Shown here in pieces: positions 1-10,829 of a stretch of 64,000 nt of DNA (position 1 is the stretch's first letter; each line of letters begins with the position of its first letter). The notes beneath the pieces were generated by a model. The model saw only the letters and a program-made list of their open reading frames with translations, had not been told where the DNA came from and did not search any database. Made by a program: the position numbers and the translations under genes. The DNA comes from Oasisia sp. SBJ-2009 (taxonomy: Eukaryota; Annelida; Polychaeta; Sabellida; Siboglinidae), in the NCBI GenBank assembly GCA_964017155.1, contig OZ024867.1, positions 8,033,413 through 8,097,412 of the forward strand, given 5' to 3'.

Positions 1-247
1 AGAAATGTCGATAACGGTAGAATGTATTAATATTTTACTTTACTGTTGCGACATAGCCTGTCCTCGAACTAAAATGTGTTCAACGTTCTCTCTTGTCACA
101 CTTATAAGATATTGTTCATGCGCTGTAGGTATTTGTTTATAATGGATCTAATTCGACGAGACGTCCGAGTTAGTGAATCATATGGGGGAGCGAGATAGAA
201 TGTTATTGGATCTGCCGGCGGAAAGCTCTGTCAAATTTAAAACTGAA

Positions 248-380
248 CTCACGTGCACCAGCTCACGTGCACCAGCTCACGTGCACCAGCTCACGTGCAC
301 CAGCTCACGTGCACCAGCTCACGTGCACCAGCTCACGTGCACCAGCTCACGTGCACCAGCTCACGTGCACCAGCTCACGT
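248..380 (+). repeat. 14-bp minisatellite with CACGTG in each unit
   Basis: About nine and a half tandem units of CACGTGCACCAGCT, starting 20 bases past the stop of the minus-strand methyltransferase, so probably in its 3' UTR. Each unit has a palindromic E-box (CACGTG). In the duplicate (about 23706-23790) there are only about six units, and the first is degenerate, so the array length is variable. Confidence 0.95.
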
Positions 381-399
381 CACAGTAGATCAGGTCAAA

Positions 400-1239
400 C
401 TACACATAGTATCCGACAACGAAACTCCGGTTATTTTTGCGTTTGTCCGTGCAAGCGAATATTTGGACTGTGAAACCTTCCGCCTGAGCTTCATTCCACG
501 CAGTCGAGATTGGCTGCGTGTTTGTGTCGTCTAGTATGAGCACATTTCTGTCAACATTAGCGAGTTTTCGGAAGTTCCTTAGATCTCCCATAGCGACACT
601 GTATCTGTGTCCGCCATCAACCAAGATGATGTCACATTTGACCTCAGAATGTCCTGCTGCAAACCGCGGCAGGGTCTCGAGGGAATCGCCAAAGGTTATA
701 TGAAGGCGACCCGGAAAGGTGCGTTTTAAGTAGTCGGCCATGGGACGAGTGTAATAGTGCGAGACGATGTCGAACGAATACACCTTCGCGTAGTCACTTC
801 CGGTCAGCCATTGCAATGTGCTGTGTCCGGCATTGAAGCCTGTCTCGCACACAGTGTTCACCCACGGTCGACCGGCCAGCCAGTGGTACAGGCGAGACTG
901 GTACGTATATAGACCGCTGTTGCCTTCTATGACTTCAGGTCTAACATGGTGTAGCACTCCAGGGCCAGTTAAATTCTTGAGTCTCGCATCTAACTGTTGG
1001 CGATGCTGGAGGTAATTCGGGGAGTAGAAGTCTTTGTCTAACTTTGGTTTGTCGAAGAGTTTGAGACAATTTGTCTTGTCTGGATTCAGGGGTTCGTCAA
1101 AGATGCTTTCCCACGTCACCTGTCGTTTTTTCACGAGTGTTGCCGGCTGGTTTGTCCTTGAAATGTGTGCACCCATAAACACGCCAGCCAGGAAAGACAG
1201 GGACAATCCAATGATTATCTTCTTACTCATGCGATACAT
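400..1239 (-). CDS. Membrane-anchored class I methyltransferase, copy 1
   Basis: Intronless ORF of 279 residues from the first in-frame ATG (1239). The frame stays open upstream to 1305, and a splice-acceptor-like CTTCAG just before 1291 suggests the 5' leader is in another exon. A short cytosolic N-terminus (MYRMSKK) precedes a hydrophobic segment (about residues 8-22), as in a type II membrane protein. The rest resembles the Methyltransf_24 fold: motif I ETGFNAGHS, an acidic strand end VYSFDIV, GDSLETLP, then DIILVDGGHRYSVAMGDL and VLILDDT. These are the S-adenosylmethionine-binding and core-strand signatures of class I methyltransferases. The substrate is unknown. A CACGTG-rich 14-bp minisatellite lies just beyond the stop. 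An almost identical paralogue sits at 23811-24650. Confidence 0.85.
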   Translation of the reverse strand: MYRMSKKIIIGLSLSFLAGVFMGAHISRTNQPATLVKKRQVTWESIFDEPLNPDKTNCLKLFDKPKLDKDFYSPNYLQHRQQLDARLKNLTGPGVLHHVRPEVIEGNSGLYTYQSRLYHWLAGRPWVNTVCETGFNAGHSTLQWLTGSDYAKVYSFDIVSHYYTRPMADYLKRTFPGRLHITFGDSLETLPRFAAGHSEVKCDIILVDGGHRYSVAMGDLRNFRKLANVDRNVLILDDTNTQPISTAWNEAQAEGFTVQIFACTDKRKNNRSFVVGYYV

Positions 1240-1365
1240 GGCGTTGTTAGTTGTTTGATACTGTGTCCGGCATAATCGACCACGACTTTTTCTGAAGCCA
1301 AACAAGCATGATCATAAAAGTACTCAAAAGTCACGATTGTTTATATTTCTTTCTTCCAGATACGT

Positions 1366-1368
<3 letters not shown>

Positions 1369-1413
<45 letters not shown>

Positions 1414-1432
1414 GCACACGCAGGCGCACACG
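1369..1432 (+). repeat. (CA)n microsatellite with CACG variants
   Basis: Uninterrupted CA run followed by CACG/CAGG variants. The matching run in the duplicate is at about 24779-24860 and is longer. Confidence 0.95.
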
Positions 1433-3132
1433 CAAACAACAAACACAAGTTATTAACACTGTGATATTACTATGGCCACTGTTCTTTGGATTATTTCGTT
1501 GTTCTTCAACACATTAGCGTTATATTTGACAGTAAATCTATAAACTCCTAAAACGTACATGCTTGTAATAGAATAACGCACACCGATCATCACATTCCGG
1601 TTAATTATTTGTAAGATTTGTAATTAATTCGGTATGTTTCGGTTATGAAACCAGTTGTGTACAGAACGAATGCATTACGTACAAAAACCGTTTGTTTTGG
1701 CCTAACACAGTGTTAAAAACTAAATGAATGAACTAAATGTCCCACCAGTAAATGCATTGCAGTAAAAGTTGTGTTATTTCCAATGACAAGTATGTTAGTA
1801 TTGCAATGCTATGATTTTAGAAAATGGGATTTTATATATACGGGCTACAATACCATAAATGAATCCATTATTGTAGAATGCCCAAACATAGACATGTTAG
1901 GTTGTCAGGATAACAACCAAATTACTTCAAGTCTTATATTGTAACATAGACAACATTGTCTTGCTGTCTCCTAGTGCCCATATAATCAATAACTGCTCAT
2001 ATGATAACGTTTTACAGGCGACAATTCACATCGTTTTGTACTTGACCATTTGTTTAGGTACCAATATTCAGAATGATGTAACTATGCCAACAAATGAAGC
2101 AATTTGTGGGCTACTTGAAATGTTGGGGTTCAAAACATGGACAAAAAATATACACTTTGTTTTTGAACATTGATAGGACAAATTCATACCAAAAACCTAA
2201 CCAATATTTTATTCATGATAATCTTAATGTACAAAACATATCGCCTGCTAGCACGAGAAATAGTAAATTGTTGAAAGAAACGTGAATGGATGGTAAATCA
2301 AAATGCAATCACTTTTATTCTGAGGAAATGAGTGATATGAGCATATGAGAGTATTTGGAAGATGGGTAAGCATGATTATATGTGTCAGTCTTCTTCACAG
2401 CTGATACGTATCATCAAAATAACATATATTCGAATTAAACCCATTTTGTATTAAAGTATAACGTTAAATCAATTAAAGGAAGGGTCAAGTCCCAAATTTC
2501 AACCTGCCGTAACTTGAAAACATGTTAAGCTAGAACGCTCAAATGTTTGATTCTTACTTATCTTGCCAAATGCTCTCACCATACTGATCTATTCAAAAAT
2601 ATAAACGATGACAGCAACCAATTTCTGGAATACTGGTTGCGTTCACTCGGAATGACCCACAGGTCAGTTATTTAGGTCAAGCCAAGTCATATCAATGTCA
2701 CATAAAATCGGGTCCACATCTGACTGTTCACTTCAGATGTAAGTCTTGTTTTATTTTGCAACATTTGCCTACAGTGTGTGCGACGTGGTGACAGCAACAG
2801 CTTATAAGAAAAAAGCATACTGTATAAAAGCAGCATAATGTCCATTAATATTGCTAACTGTGATGAATTACATATTATACAGAAATGTATCATTGTTGTG
2901 CAGTCTGCGATGACTAGAGACACCTATTGTGTGAGACAGGCACATTGCTTGTCATTAAAACAAACAAAACGAGCTTAAAGGCCTACATATTAGCATAACA
3001 AAAATATATGCTGCCCCCAAGTGCCCCGTTTTCGAGCGCGATACTTACATTGTAATTATGTCTTGCTGCATGTGTCTTTTATGAATTACGGGATTGTTTT
3101 AGTGTTTATTTAGTTACAATCGCATAAACAAG

Positions 3133-3238
<106 letters not shown>

Positions 3239-4691
3239 CAATGTCATATGGATTACACAATATTATATTATCAATTACGTCAACGTCATCAAAACACATT
3301 TTATAGGTTTTGCAATATATTATAGTGTTTACGATATATATCCTGTATGAATATAATTTATGGCAGCGCTGTATACATACAATTATATCACGTGCAATCA
3401 ATTCAGCGAGCAATGTTTTAATATTAATAAATTACTGAATTATAAAATGAACAGCCTTAATGTTGATTGTAATATTTTATTTAGCCAAGCTCTTCCACGA
3501 GACCATGTTGTCTTCACAAATAAACCTGGTGAATACGTTTGTTTGGCTATCTTAACATTGCATAATCGGTGTAGTGTGAGTGTATCAATAACAAAGATAA
3601 ACGAATACACCACCATAACCTTCATTATATTATCGCTGGTGCATACATAATGCTTACCTTTGCTGATCTATTTCACCGAACCGGCTTCTTCACATATTCG
3701 TTTCACGGCTGTATTTGAAACAATGAAAGACTGTTACGCCTACGTCATACTTTATGTTTGTTGTCTCACGTGACCCGCATAAAGGTGCGCTAAACATATT
3801 GTGCGCGCGAATGTATACGTCATACCAGGTTCGTCGGCCATATTGAATATATTATGTTAATGAACATACAGCTCTGGTCGATGAAGCGAATCGTTTCGAT
3901 CTGGTTAGTTGTGTACACTAATCCATACATGTCCAGATGGCACAATGCAAGAATGATGCAATATACTATATTGCTGGAGAACAACAGCCGTTTGTAGGAA
4001 AACACACGTTTGAAACGCCTGCGCAATGAGTGATCCCTGATAAAGTCAAAGTGGGAGAGGTTACCGTTGGGCGGCTGTTGACTATTTTAAACATACATGA
4101 TACAGCCAATTCATCTTTGGCGCTACATACCAGAAGTGATGTGTAACTATGGACACATGAAAATAGCTTTTGGACAGGTATATATGACATAACCAACAAA
4201 ACAAACGCAAACATGTGATTTCACTGCGCTATAATCCGTGACAGTGATAACAAACCGTGATGTTTAAATTGATCGTATGCAATTTTAAGTAACTCTTCGC
4301 AAACCGGACAAAAGTATACGAAACAAATGCATCAACATAGAAACTGCAACATCATAAAAAAACCTTGATATGTTGTCATTACTCAATCTTGGGCACCTAT
4401 TCACCGGACTGGCGGTAAGATCTTGGTGTCCGGGATGATTTGGTCAAAAACGGACTCGGCCCACCGCGACGGACGATCCGGCCCACTCCGACCTGGTCAG
4501 GCTGGTCGGCCCATTGCACGCAAACAGCGGAAGTCTAGGGACGGTGAATTCGGCCCAACCTCTGTGTTCGGGATCCTGCATAAATGTAGCGCACTCAAAA
4601 CGTGGGTTTGTGTGACATTTATTATTTTATGTACAAAAGTGATGTCACAAAAGTAATATAATGAATATATGTATGTATATATATATGTGTG

Positions 4692-4802
4692 TTGGGGGGG
4701 TTGGGTTGGGTTGGGTTGGGTTGGGTTGGGTTGGGTTGGGTTGGGTTGGGTTGGGTTGGGTTGGGTTGGGTTGGGTTGGGTTGGGTTGGGTTGGGTTGGG
4801 TG
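4692..4802 (+). repeat. (TTGGG)n pentamer array
   Basis: About twenty units of TTGGG after a G7 run. The duplicate at 28175-28207 has a longer G run and only about three units. The G strand meets the usual pattern for G-quadruplex formation (many GGG runs with 2-base loops). Confidence 0.95.
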
Positions 4803-5627
4803 TGGGTGTGTGATTGTAGGTCACATAACACCAGACAGCGACGAGACACATAAAGGGAAGCAAGAGACAGGATACACCGGGAGAGAGATGGAGAGGATGG
4901 CCACGTACAGAAAAATAGTGGCGCTCCTTAGTCGAAGTCCTACATATATATTATATTCGCAAGTCGAAAGATTACTTCCTGAATATAGATTGTCAAAGAA
5001 AGGTCGTCTATATACATATGCGCGCGCTCAATATGTGGTTGTTTGGGTGTTTTATTTGATATACAATGTATTAACCGATTAGCACTCAAGTCGAACATTG
5101 ACGGTCACCAATAATCTCCTCAGGTCGGCCATAGCTGGCCAGAGAATACCTCACAGCGTTTGAATTCGGTTTACGTGATTAAGAGATGCAATAAATGCGA
5201 CACCTATCTAGACATATAACATTAAATTGTGACTATTTTGGATACTTCAGTTCTCAACAATGTTGACAATAGTTTGTGGACAATTTAAAATGTCGTTCAG
5301 CCAGGAGTTGGCCACGTGTACAGCTAATATGTGTAATATATTGTAACAAGTGTTATACTAGTGTGTAGATAATTTAAAGTAATTTTAAATAAACTCAACT
5401 TGTAGCAGTAGGAATCCAAGCATAAAAAGTTACACAGCAACAAAGTATTTATTTTACCAACAGTTTCAAAATGTCAGTGTCAACCATGATATAATCAACA
5501 TATTTTAAAAGTTAATACAACAGTTTTGACACCACTGTGTAGGTACTTTTATTATCTACAACATGCAATTGTGAGAATTGGATAATTAAGGAGCAAGAGC
5601 AAAGACAATGGCGCAAGCAATATTTTT

Positions 5628-5775
5628 CGTTCGTTCGTTCGTTCGTTCGTTCGTTCGTTCTTACATTCACTAATTTATTCACGTCACGTCACGTCACGTC
5701 ACGTCACGTCACGTCACGTCACGTCACGCCACGCCACGCCACGCCACGCCACGCCACGCCACGTCACGTCACCCG
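5628..5775 (+). repeat. (TTCG)n and (ACGTC)n/(ACGCC)n arrays at a duplication junction
   Basis: A TTCG tetramer run (5628-5660), a short spacer, then ACGTC pentamers changing to ACGCC pentamers (about 5685-5773). The run lies exactly where unit A homology stops and homology to 19430-20200 begins. Confidence 0.9.
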
Positions 5776-6275
5776 TGTATATCCAAAATATATTATAACG
5801 TTACTTTTCATGTATTCTTACATCGTTATCAAAGGATTCCTTGTAAATGTATAATTTGGGATGATGGTTAATTGTGCAGACCAAATATAACGAGCATTCT
5901 TGCACGCATAGTGAACAACACAGATACTGAATGAAAGCATTATTGAATATATCAATATTAATGTATGCTAATTCACATATTCATTGATTGATTCATTCAT
6001 TCATTGTTGCATGCTTTCAGAGTGCGGCGGTCGCATGTACCGTCGGAGTTCATACAAAAAAATGTTGTGGCGGTCGGATGGTGTACTTCAGCAGAGGTAT
6101 GACGTGCTGCTACGGCAGGATGATACCTTTTACGTTCTCTCATGGTTGTACCAGGGAAATCCCATCGGATCTGCCGAGAGTCTAGGTATCTCATTGTAAC
6201 GATCCGAACACGCTAAGGAGAGACGACTAAATACACGTATTAGTCAAAATACCGTGTTTGTGTTTGTTATCACTG
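5640..6275 (+). repeat. Segmental duplication unit B, copy 1 (galaxin-like gene 3' half)
   Basis: This stretch is a diverged copy of 19430-20200. Both contain the phrase TTACATTCACTAATTTATTC, the intron text ending in TTGCATGCTTTCAG, the terminal exon and the 3' UTR. The upstream exons of the gene are missing here because unit A abuts the intron. Divergence from copy 2 is clearly higher than between the two unit A copies. Confidence 0.85.
6021..6185 (+). pseudogene. Galaxin-like terminal exon, frameshifted copy
   Basis: After the acceptor TGCTTTCAG the phase used by the intact gene reads CGGRMYRRSSYKK, then meets seven A residues (6056-6062). With one A fewer the frame would continue as CCGGRMVYFSRGMTCC and end in GCTREIPSDLPRV plus a stop at 6183-6185. 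The downstream frame matches the intact gene at 19975-20105 (shared CTRE-[IL]-PS). The exon therefore appears to hold two CGG..Y......CC modules where the paralogue has one, with a one-base slip in an A run between them. No exon 1 or 2 was found upstream. It may be a pseudogene, or the A7 may be a sequencing slip. Confidence 0.7.
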
Positions 6276-6280
6276 GAAGC

Positions 6281-6319
<39 letters not shown>

Positions 6320-6322
6320 TAT

Positions 6323-6378
<56 letters not shown>

Positions 6379-6392
6379 TGTATATATATATA
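6281..6392 (+). repeat. (AT)n microsatellite
   Basis: Near-continuous AT dinucleotides with a few interruptions, just past the galaxin-like exon copy. The stretch 6393-7030 that follows shows no supported gene. Confidence 0.95.
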
Positions 6393-7035
6393 CGGCATGA
6401 TGTAACAGGTGAAATGTCAAATGCACTCCTACAAAACATGCCTACAGTACAGCTTAGGATGTAACAATGCAATGCCAACTGTACTCCACATGACGCACCT
6501 CTACAGTACAGGTTATTGGAATGTCGTTACAGTGATTCTTCATGTGGGAGATTTATGCAGCTGCATATCATTCTTATGAGCTGTCTGACAAACCCGACAG
6601 TAATAGTGCAATTTGTACTGCTGTGCCACGCGCTAATGTGTGAAATACGCTGCGATAGAGTGTGCCCAGTAGAACAAATCAAAAGTTATACATGGACAAT
6701 AATGATATGAATTACTTAATGATAGCATCCACTTAAACTGAAGACGAAATGTGCTGCTTCCACCCACTTAAGCGTTTTTACTGATTCTACCGTTTTCTAT
6801 ATGTTATCAATGCAGCGATTGTACTGAGAGGATGACCCTCTCGATGGTGTATCTTCGTGTAACGTTGGGGCGATTTCATTTGACAGCTTCTTCACGTATC
6901 AGTGTCAGTCGTCCCAATGCATGCACGTCCCCATCCGTCTATATATGCCCATTAATAATGGCGACATACACGCATATTGCTTTAGCTGCTCTGTATGTAA
7001 TGCTTTTATATATCTCTGCCACGCTCATCCACATA

Positions 7036-7835
7036 ACCTTACCTTACCTTAGAATACCTTAGGACGGTTCTGATCGTAGGATTCTGTATTCCTCTGTGAT
7101 CAGCTCTTCGTTTTCATTATCTATTAATATTAAATCGCGTGCTCTGGTTCTATTGTTAATCATTCTTAACGGTGCTTCGAAGTCATATACAATATCCTGG
7201 TTATTCCAAAAACTGTCTAGTCGTGTTTTAAATGAACTTAGACATTTTGCTCTTACCACTGTATCAGTGAGACTATTCCATGGTTCGGTAATTCGAATTG
7301 GAAATACATTTTTTCTTACGTTTAGTTTGGCTCTTTGTGTGAATAGTTTTAGAGAATGTCTTCTGTTTCCTGTTCTTTGTGATACCTCATTGTTTTTCAA
7401 CAGATTTGGTACAGATTCGTGGTCATAAATGTTGTGTATTATTTTATAGACCTTTATCATGTCTCCTCTTAATATTCGATATGCTAATGTAGGTAGTTTA
7501 AGCAATTTGAGTATTTCTATATATGATAGGTCTCTCATACCTGGTAATTCTTTAGTGGCTCTTCTCTGAATATTTTCTAAGGCAATTTTGTGTTTTATTT
7601 TATATGGGTGCCATACTGCCCTAGCATAGTCAAGGTGTGATCTAACCATTGTTTTGTAGAGTGGCATAAAAGTATGTGTATCTGGAAATTGGAAGGTTTT
7701 TCTAATTATATTGGTCATTTTAGTTGCCTTGTTTACCACTTGGCTTATATGTTGATCAAATGTAAGTTTTGAGGCAAACGTTACCCCTAGGTCTTTTTGT
7801 TTATAACGCCAATTATATGTCGCGTGTTGCATTTA
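7036..7835 (-). mobile_element. 5'-truncated CR1/Jockey-type LINE, C-terminal part of the RT ORF
   Basis: The minus strand carries 257 open codons (to the stop at 7059) that match the post-palm part of non-LTR reverse transcriptases: KDLGVTFASKLTFDQHI, LYKTMVRSHLDYARAVWHP, ENIQRRATKELPG, LKLPTLAYRILRGDMIKVYKI. The catalytic palm is missing, as expected from 5' truncation during insertion. Just 3' of the stop is a short (TAAGG)n tail (plus-strand CCTTA repeats at 7038-7063), a common type of LINE 3' end. The frame is uninterrupted, so the insertion is fairly recent. Confidence 0.85.
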
Positions 7836-7941
7836 TCTGGGGGCAATGGTGTGCCGACGTGTATTCACCGAACACATCAATAAGCTGTCCACATCCCGCC
7901 ATATCTGCTTTGGAAATAACGGCCACATCCGCGACTTTCCC

Positions 7942-8330
7942 TCATTGCCATAGTTTGGCATCCGTATGTCTTGTCAGACGATGATTGGCGCAGCAATGAT
8001 GGTCGGTTCGGTGAAATACATCGCCTAGTGTGATTAGGAATTCCAACTCGGACGTGACATTCTCTTCCGTGTCAGCGGCAGACGTATATAGCCAGCTGTG
8101 GCGTGAATGCAGCACGACATACATCTGCTTAGGATTATCTCTCCTTCCTTTCAGCCGGCTGTGCCCTTCTTCCATCTTCTTCCCTCTATATGCCAGTTTT
8201 GATAACTGATCTCCAATTACCACGATCAAATCCGGCGACCTCCCAGTTATTAGTGACAATTCTACCATATTCATGTCATGCTTGCACGTGTCTTTGTAAG
8301 AGAAATATGGTCCGCCAATGGTCCCTTTGG
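7942..8330 (-). other. Unrecognised open exon-like region
   Basis: The minus strand is open for over 110 codons (to the stop at 7942). Composition is protein-like (GGPYFSYKDTCKHDMNMV, then SPDLIVVIGDQLSKLAYRG and QMYVVLHSRHSWLYTS). The frame extends upstream past the first ATG (8274) to a stop near 8330. The DLIVVIGDQL pattern faintly recalls a hydrolase strand-loop, but I cannot assign a family. It could be an exon of a decayed gene or chance. The remainder of 7840-10430 shows no supported gene. Confidence 0.25.
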
Positions 8331-10434
8331 GAAGTTAACAAACCAGGACACCATTAGGCATACGGACATTATGTATGACATTAATAGTGCGCATGAAGCA
8401 TGTTCCAAGACCTGTGTGTTTGTGACCATGTCCTGCCATGACGAAGATGACTATCCAGCTGTTTATATTGTATGTTGTCCTGTAGTAGCCTGCATTTGCA
8501 CCGTACTGTATAACTAGTAAGTAATGTAGACTGTAGAACGTCTGTCAATAATGACCTAGGCCTAGCCCTAGGGTTGGCATACTTAACGCCTTAATTTAAC
8601 TTAACGCTAACGGTAGCGATATCACTCTTGCGAGTTTTTGTAAAAAAATAAATGTATTAGCATTCGTGCTGGTGCTACAGTTTACACTGTATTAACAGTA
8701 ATTTTCCTAAATAAAGAAGTAAGTAGTTTCAAATGTTGACAAAAGTACATGTAAGGAGCGGTCATTTTGTACAGGTAGTGACAGGGGGAACGGAAGACAT
8801 ATTAAAACACACTCTCTCGAAATTAACTTCACCCCTCATCCAAAGATATACTTGTATCGTTGCGTATCCCAAATTCGTTGTGTTTAATAGTTGCTAAATG
8901 TCCACGACTGTACTTCATTACTCGTCCAATACACCACACAAATTTCATGAAACGTGTCAGATGAATCGCTCGGCAGTTGATCGTGAATTTATGTCGGCAA
9001 GCAATAGACCTACCGGTAAACGAATGGTCCCCGTCGCCGAAACATTTTAATTTTAAAATCAACACCATGAAAAGCACAGACATGTCAATTTCCGTACTTA
9101 CTTTTGAACATGCACGTTACCGCTATTGTAAGAAGAAAGCCATACATGGCACCACTTGAAAAACACAATATTTCGCCAACATATACCCTTTTAACCATTC
9201 GTTTGTAGGGGAATGACGTTAGAAGTGGACTCCTTGTGTGGACTCCTCTTGTTATTCTGTCTTAATAAATATAATACGTCCGACGTGCTTTAAAAAGAGA
9301 CACATTTGATTAGTTTGCAAAATGTGGGGGTCAGAGTGGGCCCGTTTACAATGCAACGCGATGCCACTTAATTGTCGCCGCAAATCTCACATATAAACCG
9401 GCGAGCTCATACCCTACATACGCACGGAGGGCAAATAATTATGAACCATTCAACAAAATCTAGTGTCACCGTTTTCCTTCTATATTTTCATTTATTTTAT
9501 CTGACGTCTTCTCAGCTGTTGTGTGTGCCATCTCTTCTTTGAACTGGTTGCTTGAAGGCACGTTACCAATTGTTTCATGGTTTCGCTGTCTTTCTTGTAA
9601 GGGCTGCCTGTAATTGATCCGTAATTGATTGAATTGTAGCCCCATGGGACCCACTTTGGCCTTTGTCATAGACAATCGTTCGGAAGCCATTTTGGGATTA
9701 CTTTGTTTAGTCAGGTCAAACTAAAACAGCTCATTTCATTAATTATGGACTATTGTTCCAACGACGACATTTACAGTTATGTATACTAAACATATATGGA
9801 AATATGGTGATTGCATCGCACATCAATATTTACTAAGGTAAGGGATCCAATCGACATTACTCGTGCGACCAAAGAGTACTCTAAAGAAACAGCTTTCTGC
9901 AAATGGTTTGAATTTCTGTGAAGACTTTAGCAGTGTTGCGTAAATGAAAATTATGTATTTGTGCAGCATCGTATCAGTTCTGTCAAATCATGACAGCTGA
10001 CAATTGTTGCATTTCTGTGTATGAATACATATACATGTATCACTATTTTGCTTGGGGCAAATGTAGTCTCACACTTGTGCACTAGGTGGCAGCATTGTTG
10101 CATCACGTAAATATCCACGTTTGGGAGGGATTCTTGTTCGGACTGATTACAGTAATTTGTTTGCTGTTATGGCGTTTCGTCAAGCACGACAGAGTGTCTA
10201 ATCAGCATATGACTAATGCGTTTTAAAAGTAGATGTATATACACTACACACGGATATTGTTGTGATTGTCATTAATTCATATTCAGTCCACAAGGCAGCC
10301 ACAACAATTACGCACAATTGGTGTCGTTCAATATAATATGATTCATTATTTTAGTGGAGTCGGTTTGGTGCAAGTCATGGTGTATTGATATATACGGTGT
10401 GTATGTGAGTGTGTGTGTGTGTATATACATCTAC

Positions 10435-10487
<53 letters not shown>

Positions 10488-10492
10488 TATAT
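10435..10492 (+). repeat. (AT)n microsatellite
   Basis: Continuous TA/AT dinucleotides preceded by a short (GT)n run. Confidence 0.95.
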
Positions 10493-10510
10493 AGTTTTAC
10501 TTTTACCGGG

Positions 10511-10680
10511 TTGTGGGATGTTCGGCAAGCCCGCTACTCACGTTGTGGGACGTTGGCAAACATTGTGGGACGTTGAAAACGTCCCACAAACCATGTTGCG
10601 TTGTGGGACACCCATTTGGTGCTAAATGGATGTATGCTAATTTATACAAAATACAGTCCCACAGCGCTGTGGGATTATTT
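10511..10680 (+). repeat. Cluster of TTGTGGGA(C/T) inverted motifs
   Basis: Within 170 bases TTGTGGGATG or TTGTGGGAC(G/A) occurs at 10511, 10543, 10563 and 10601. The reverse complement AACGTCCCACAA is at 10578-10589. A 16-base perfect palindrome, CCCACAGCGCTGTGGG, lies at about 10658-10673. A second cluster of the same motif is at 16626-16882. The arrangement suggests nested foldback elements. Confidence 0.7.
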
Positions 10681-10829
10681 AGTTGTCATTATTAAATGTA
10701 GATGGCGTTAGCATCGCTTGTAATCATCAACTAGAAACGAGTAGGCGCCGCGTGCATGCCGCTGACTCATGATGGGTCGAAGGTCAAAGGTAACCATTTT
10801 CGCGGGGAGGCTTTACGCTGGAAAAAGGA

